This document shows positions 38,122-39,956 of a DNA stretch of 39,956 bases, in pieces. The notes below the pieces were generated by a model. That model was not told where the DNA came from, made no database searches, and saw only the letters and a program-made list of their open reading frames with translations. Each line of letters begins with the position of its first letter. Position 1 is the first letter of the stretch. The translations under genes were made by a program, and so were the position numbers. The stretch comes from an uncultured Clostridia bacterium (lineage in GTDB: Bacteria > Bacillota > Clostridia > Oscillospirales > Ruminococcaceae). The DNA lies in NCBI GenBank assembly GCA_945910815.1, contig CAMDZD010000019.1, positions 1-39,956 of the forward strand. The letters are read 5' to 3'.

Positions 38122-39645
38122 TTGAAAAAAGCAGTTATTTATGCCCGGTACAGTTCGGACAGGCAGACCGAACAATCAATTGAAGGACAGCTCAGAGTAT
38201 GTCATGAGTTTGCAGAAAAAAATGATATATCAATTATCGATGAATACATTGACAGAGCTTTATCCGGTACAACAGATAAACGTCCGGCTTTTCAAAAAAT
38301 GATATCTGACAGCAGTAGCCAGCATTTTGAGTATGTCATAGTCTATAAGCTGGACAGATTTGCACGCAATCGCTTCGACTCCGCTATATATAAATCAAAA
38401 TTAAAGCAAAACGGTGTACGTGTTTTATCAGCTATGGAAGGTATAACCGATACTCCGGAAGGTATCATTATGGAAGGCATCATCGAAGCGATGAACGAGT
38501 ACTACTCGGCAGAACTGTCACAAAAGATTAAGCGTGGTATGCGTGAGAACGTAATCAAAGGCAAGGTTACCGGAGGAAATGTCGCATTAGGATATAAAGT
38601 CGGTGCAAACAAACATCTGGAAATCGATGAGAGCCAAGCTGTTACAGTACGAAAGATTTTTGATGCTTATGCTTCCGGAAAAACTTATGCCGAAATCATT
38701 AAAGAGCTGAACGAACAGGGGCTGAAAACCAGTAGGGGAAATGATTTTAACAAAAATTCATTAACCCGAATTTTAACTAACGAAAGATATATAGGCAAGT
38801 ACACTATCGAGGGTGTTACAGAACAGTCGGACTGTCCACGTATCATCTCTGATGAGCTGTTTTACAACGTTCAGGAGAAAGTAAAGGCATCTCAGCAAAA
38901 AAATCGCAAACGCAGTAGTCACATCTATATACTTTCAGGTCTGCTATACTGTGAAAAATGCGGATGTAAGATGACTTCAACAGGCGGAACATCTAAAACT
39001 TCTAAAAGATATCATTACTATTACTGCCCGAATAAATGCACGGGTAGAGTTAGTGCCGAGTACCTTGAAAATACTGTACTTGATATGCTTCACGAGTACT
39101 TAACCGGTGATAATCTTGATGTTATAGCAAATGCTGCATATAAAGAGTATAAAAAGAATATCGCAGATGACTCTGAACTTAAAGAGGCTAAAAAACAGTT
39201 ACAAAAGATTGAAAAAGGTATCCAAAATGGTATAGATGCTATTTTGAATGGATTTGCCAACGAAACTCTGAAACATACACTTGAGAACCTGGAATCACAG
39301 AAAGAAAACTTACAAGCTAAAATAGAAGACCTGTCAATGGCAGTTCCAAAACTTACAATTGAACATTTTAAAGTCGTAATACGTAGACTCGTGGATGATT
39401 GTGCTAAAAATTTGGTTGATGTAATCGTGTCAAAAATTACATATTCTTCTGAACGCATTATAGTGTATATTAACATAACTAATCCGGATAATGACCCTCC
39501 TTTAGACAAAATTGCGTTTAATGTTACGTCGCCTCCACCAGTTGAAAATGCGTATTTTCAAATGTTGCGAAAAAGCCGTATTTACGTTAATAGGTGTAAA
39601 TACGGCTTTTTTCATATCAGAAAAATATGCACTTTTGTTAAATGA
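38122..39645 (+). CDS. Large serine recombinase (phage integrase)
   Basis: A 507-residue large serine integrase. The N-terminal catalytic domain has YARYSSDRQTEQSIEGQ with nucleophile Ser11 and VYKLDRFARNRFDS. The recombinase domain (~150-260) includes GGNVALGYKVG and LNEQGLKTSRGNDFNKNSLT. A zinc ribbon (LLYCEKCGCKMTS, YYYCPNKCTG) and a long coiled coil (~345-410) follow. It starts at TTG (38122) behind AAGGCGG. A perfect 16-bp-arm terminator lies inside the last codons, so the present 3' end may be recombined. It cuts and joins attP and attB for integration. Confidence 0.94.
   Translation: MKKAVIYARYSSDRQTEQSIEGQLRVCHEFAEKNDISIIDEYIDRALSGTTDKRPAFQKMISDSSSQHFEYVIVYKLDRFARNRFDSAIYKSKLKQNGVRVLSAMEGITDTPEGIIMEGIIEAMNEYYSAELSQKIKRGMRENVIKGKVTGGNVALGYKVGANKHLEIDESQAVTVRKIFDAYASGKTYAEIIKELNEQGLKTSRGNDFNKNSLTRILTNERYIGKYTIEGVTEQSDCPRIISDELFYNVQEKVKASQQKNRKRSSHIYILSGLLYCEKCGCKMTSTGGTSKTSKRYHYYYCPNKCTGRVSAEYLENTVLDMLHEYLTGDNLDVIANAAYKEYKKNIADDSELKEAKKQLQKIEKGIQNGIDAILNGFANETLKHTLENLESQKENLQAKIEDLSMAVPKLTIEHFKVVIRRLVDDCAKNLVDVIVSKITYSSERIIVYINITNPDNDPPLDKIAFNVTSPPPVENAYFQMLRKSRIYVNRCKYGFFHIRKICTFVK
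39570..39612 (+). terminator. Terminator hairpin inside the 3' end of the integrase ORF
   Basis: Perfect 16-bp arms AAAAAGCCGTATTTAC / GTAAATACGGCTTTTT with a 10-base loop, then further Ts. It is bidirectional by symmetry. The integrase frame stays open through it to 39645, an odd place for a terminator. Confidence 0.9.
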
Positions 39646-39956
39646 GGGGTCAGAATCAGGCATATCTGCTGAATTTTTTGTCGCACAATTCTGGAATGCT
39701 CTTGTTAAAAAACAGTGCGACAGTGCGACAGAAAAAGTTTCCTGTTTTTCGGTTTTACTGTAATTTCCTGTTTTATGTGGCATTTTCCTGTAAATTGTAG
39801 TAGTTTCCGGTTGATTTTTTTGATTTTACAAGTCTGGATTTCTCTTTTTCCCAATGAAACAGTGCGACAATGCGACAGCTGTTTTAACCTGTGGAATCAG
39901 CAAAAATAAAAATACGCAGGTACAATGAGAGGTAATCTGAAAATAAGGTAATAAAA
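39646..39956. repeat. Non-coding flank with GTGCGACA and TTTCCTGT repeats
   Basis: No gene found. A 20-bp sequence, ACAGTGCGACAGTGCGACAG, at 39712-39731 recurs at 39859-39878 with one mismatch, and TGTCGCAC lies inverted near 39680. Between them TTTCCTGT occurs three times (39738, 39764, 39784). This is probably the attachment region or bordering host or other-element DNA. Where the phage ends cannot be set from this window. Confidence 0.6.

Noticed and set aside
39502..39783. 93-residue minus-strand frame at the integrase end
   Set aside because: Spans the terminator stem and the repeat flank and has no ribosome site or recognisable motif.
39660..39880. CRISPR array as an explanation for the repeats right of the integrase
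   Set aside because: Only two 20-bp copies 147 bp apart and short unit repeats; no regular spacing or cas genes.
1..39956. Insertion sequences, rRNA genes and lysis genes
   Set aside because: No transposase, rRNA-like sequence, holin or endolysin was seen; the lysis module is probably beyond the left edge.

Overview
The window is most of a temperate siphovirus prophage (HK97-type head, long non-contractile tail) in a Firmicute. A Ruminococcus-like Oscillospiraceae host is the best guess: the DNA is AT-rich, ribosome binding sites are strong AGGAGG types, and a lysogeny-region gene encodes a secreted protein with two dockerin repeats, a cellulosome domain typical of that group. The left edge cuts through the tail/baseplate region, so lysis genes and one attachment site lie outside. 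The right edge lies just beyond a large serine integrase.

Layout from right to left. (1) 39646-39956: non-coding flank with GTGCGACA-type repeats, probably at or near the phage-host junction. (2) 35513-39645, plus strand: a CI-like HTH protein, an Ltp-type superinfection-exclusion lipoprotein, a second HTH protein coupled to the dockerin protein, and the integrase. Between them, on the minus strand, is a self-contained RNA unit: consensus promoter, structured leader, initiator-like tRNA-Met(CAT), stem-loop and terminator. (3) 35201-35512: divergent lysis-lysogeny control region. (4) 35200-21863, minus strand: early operon with a Cro-like regulator, a replication organiser-like winged-helix protein, a PAPS-reductase-family protein, a PcfK/AcrIIA9-like and PcfJ pair, a DUF3102-type coiled-coil protein, Gp157, a RecA-like ATPase, an SF2 helicase, a VRR-NUC nuclease, an SSB-like DUF669 protein and a P4-type primase-helicase. 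A 24-bp perfect inverted repeat around an AT-rich core follows and looks like the replication origin. Then come small zinc-ribbon proteins, YopX and a DUF1492 sigma-like regulator. (5) 21870-1, minus strand: late genes. The DUF1492 gene ends on four 10-bp direct repeats next to a -10 box, a likely activator-dependent late promoter. Then come HNH, a candidate cos region, TerS, two DNA methyltransferases, an amidoligase plus GGCT pair, a zinc ribbon, TerL, portal, ClpP-like protease, capsid, connectors, tail tube, tail chaperones, tape measure, Dit and a Gp37-like baseplate protein.

Two plus-strand cargo cassettes with their own promoters interrupt the late operon: a PD-(D/E)XK nuclease-like gene between portal and TerL (13234-14139), and a RelB/DinJ-YoeB toxin-antitoxin pair between the tail chaperone and tape measure genes (7026-7620). 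Together with the Ltp lipoprotein, the possible anti-CRISPR, the two lone methyltransferases and the dockerin protein, the phage carries an unusually rich set of host-interaction and defence or counter-defence genes. All function calls come from reading the sequence and remembered family features; no database search was run.
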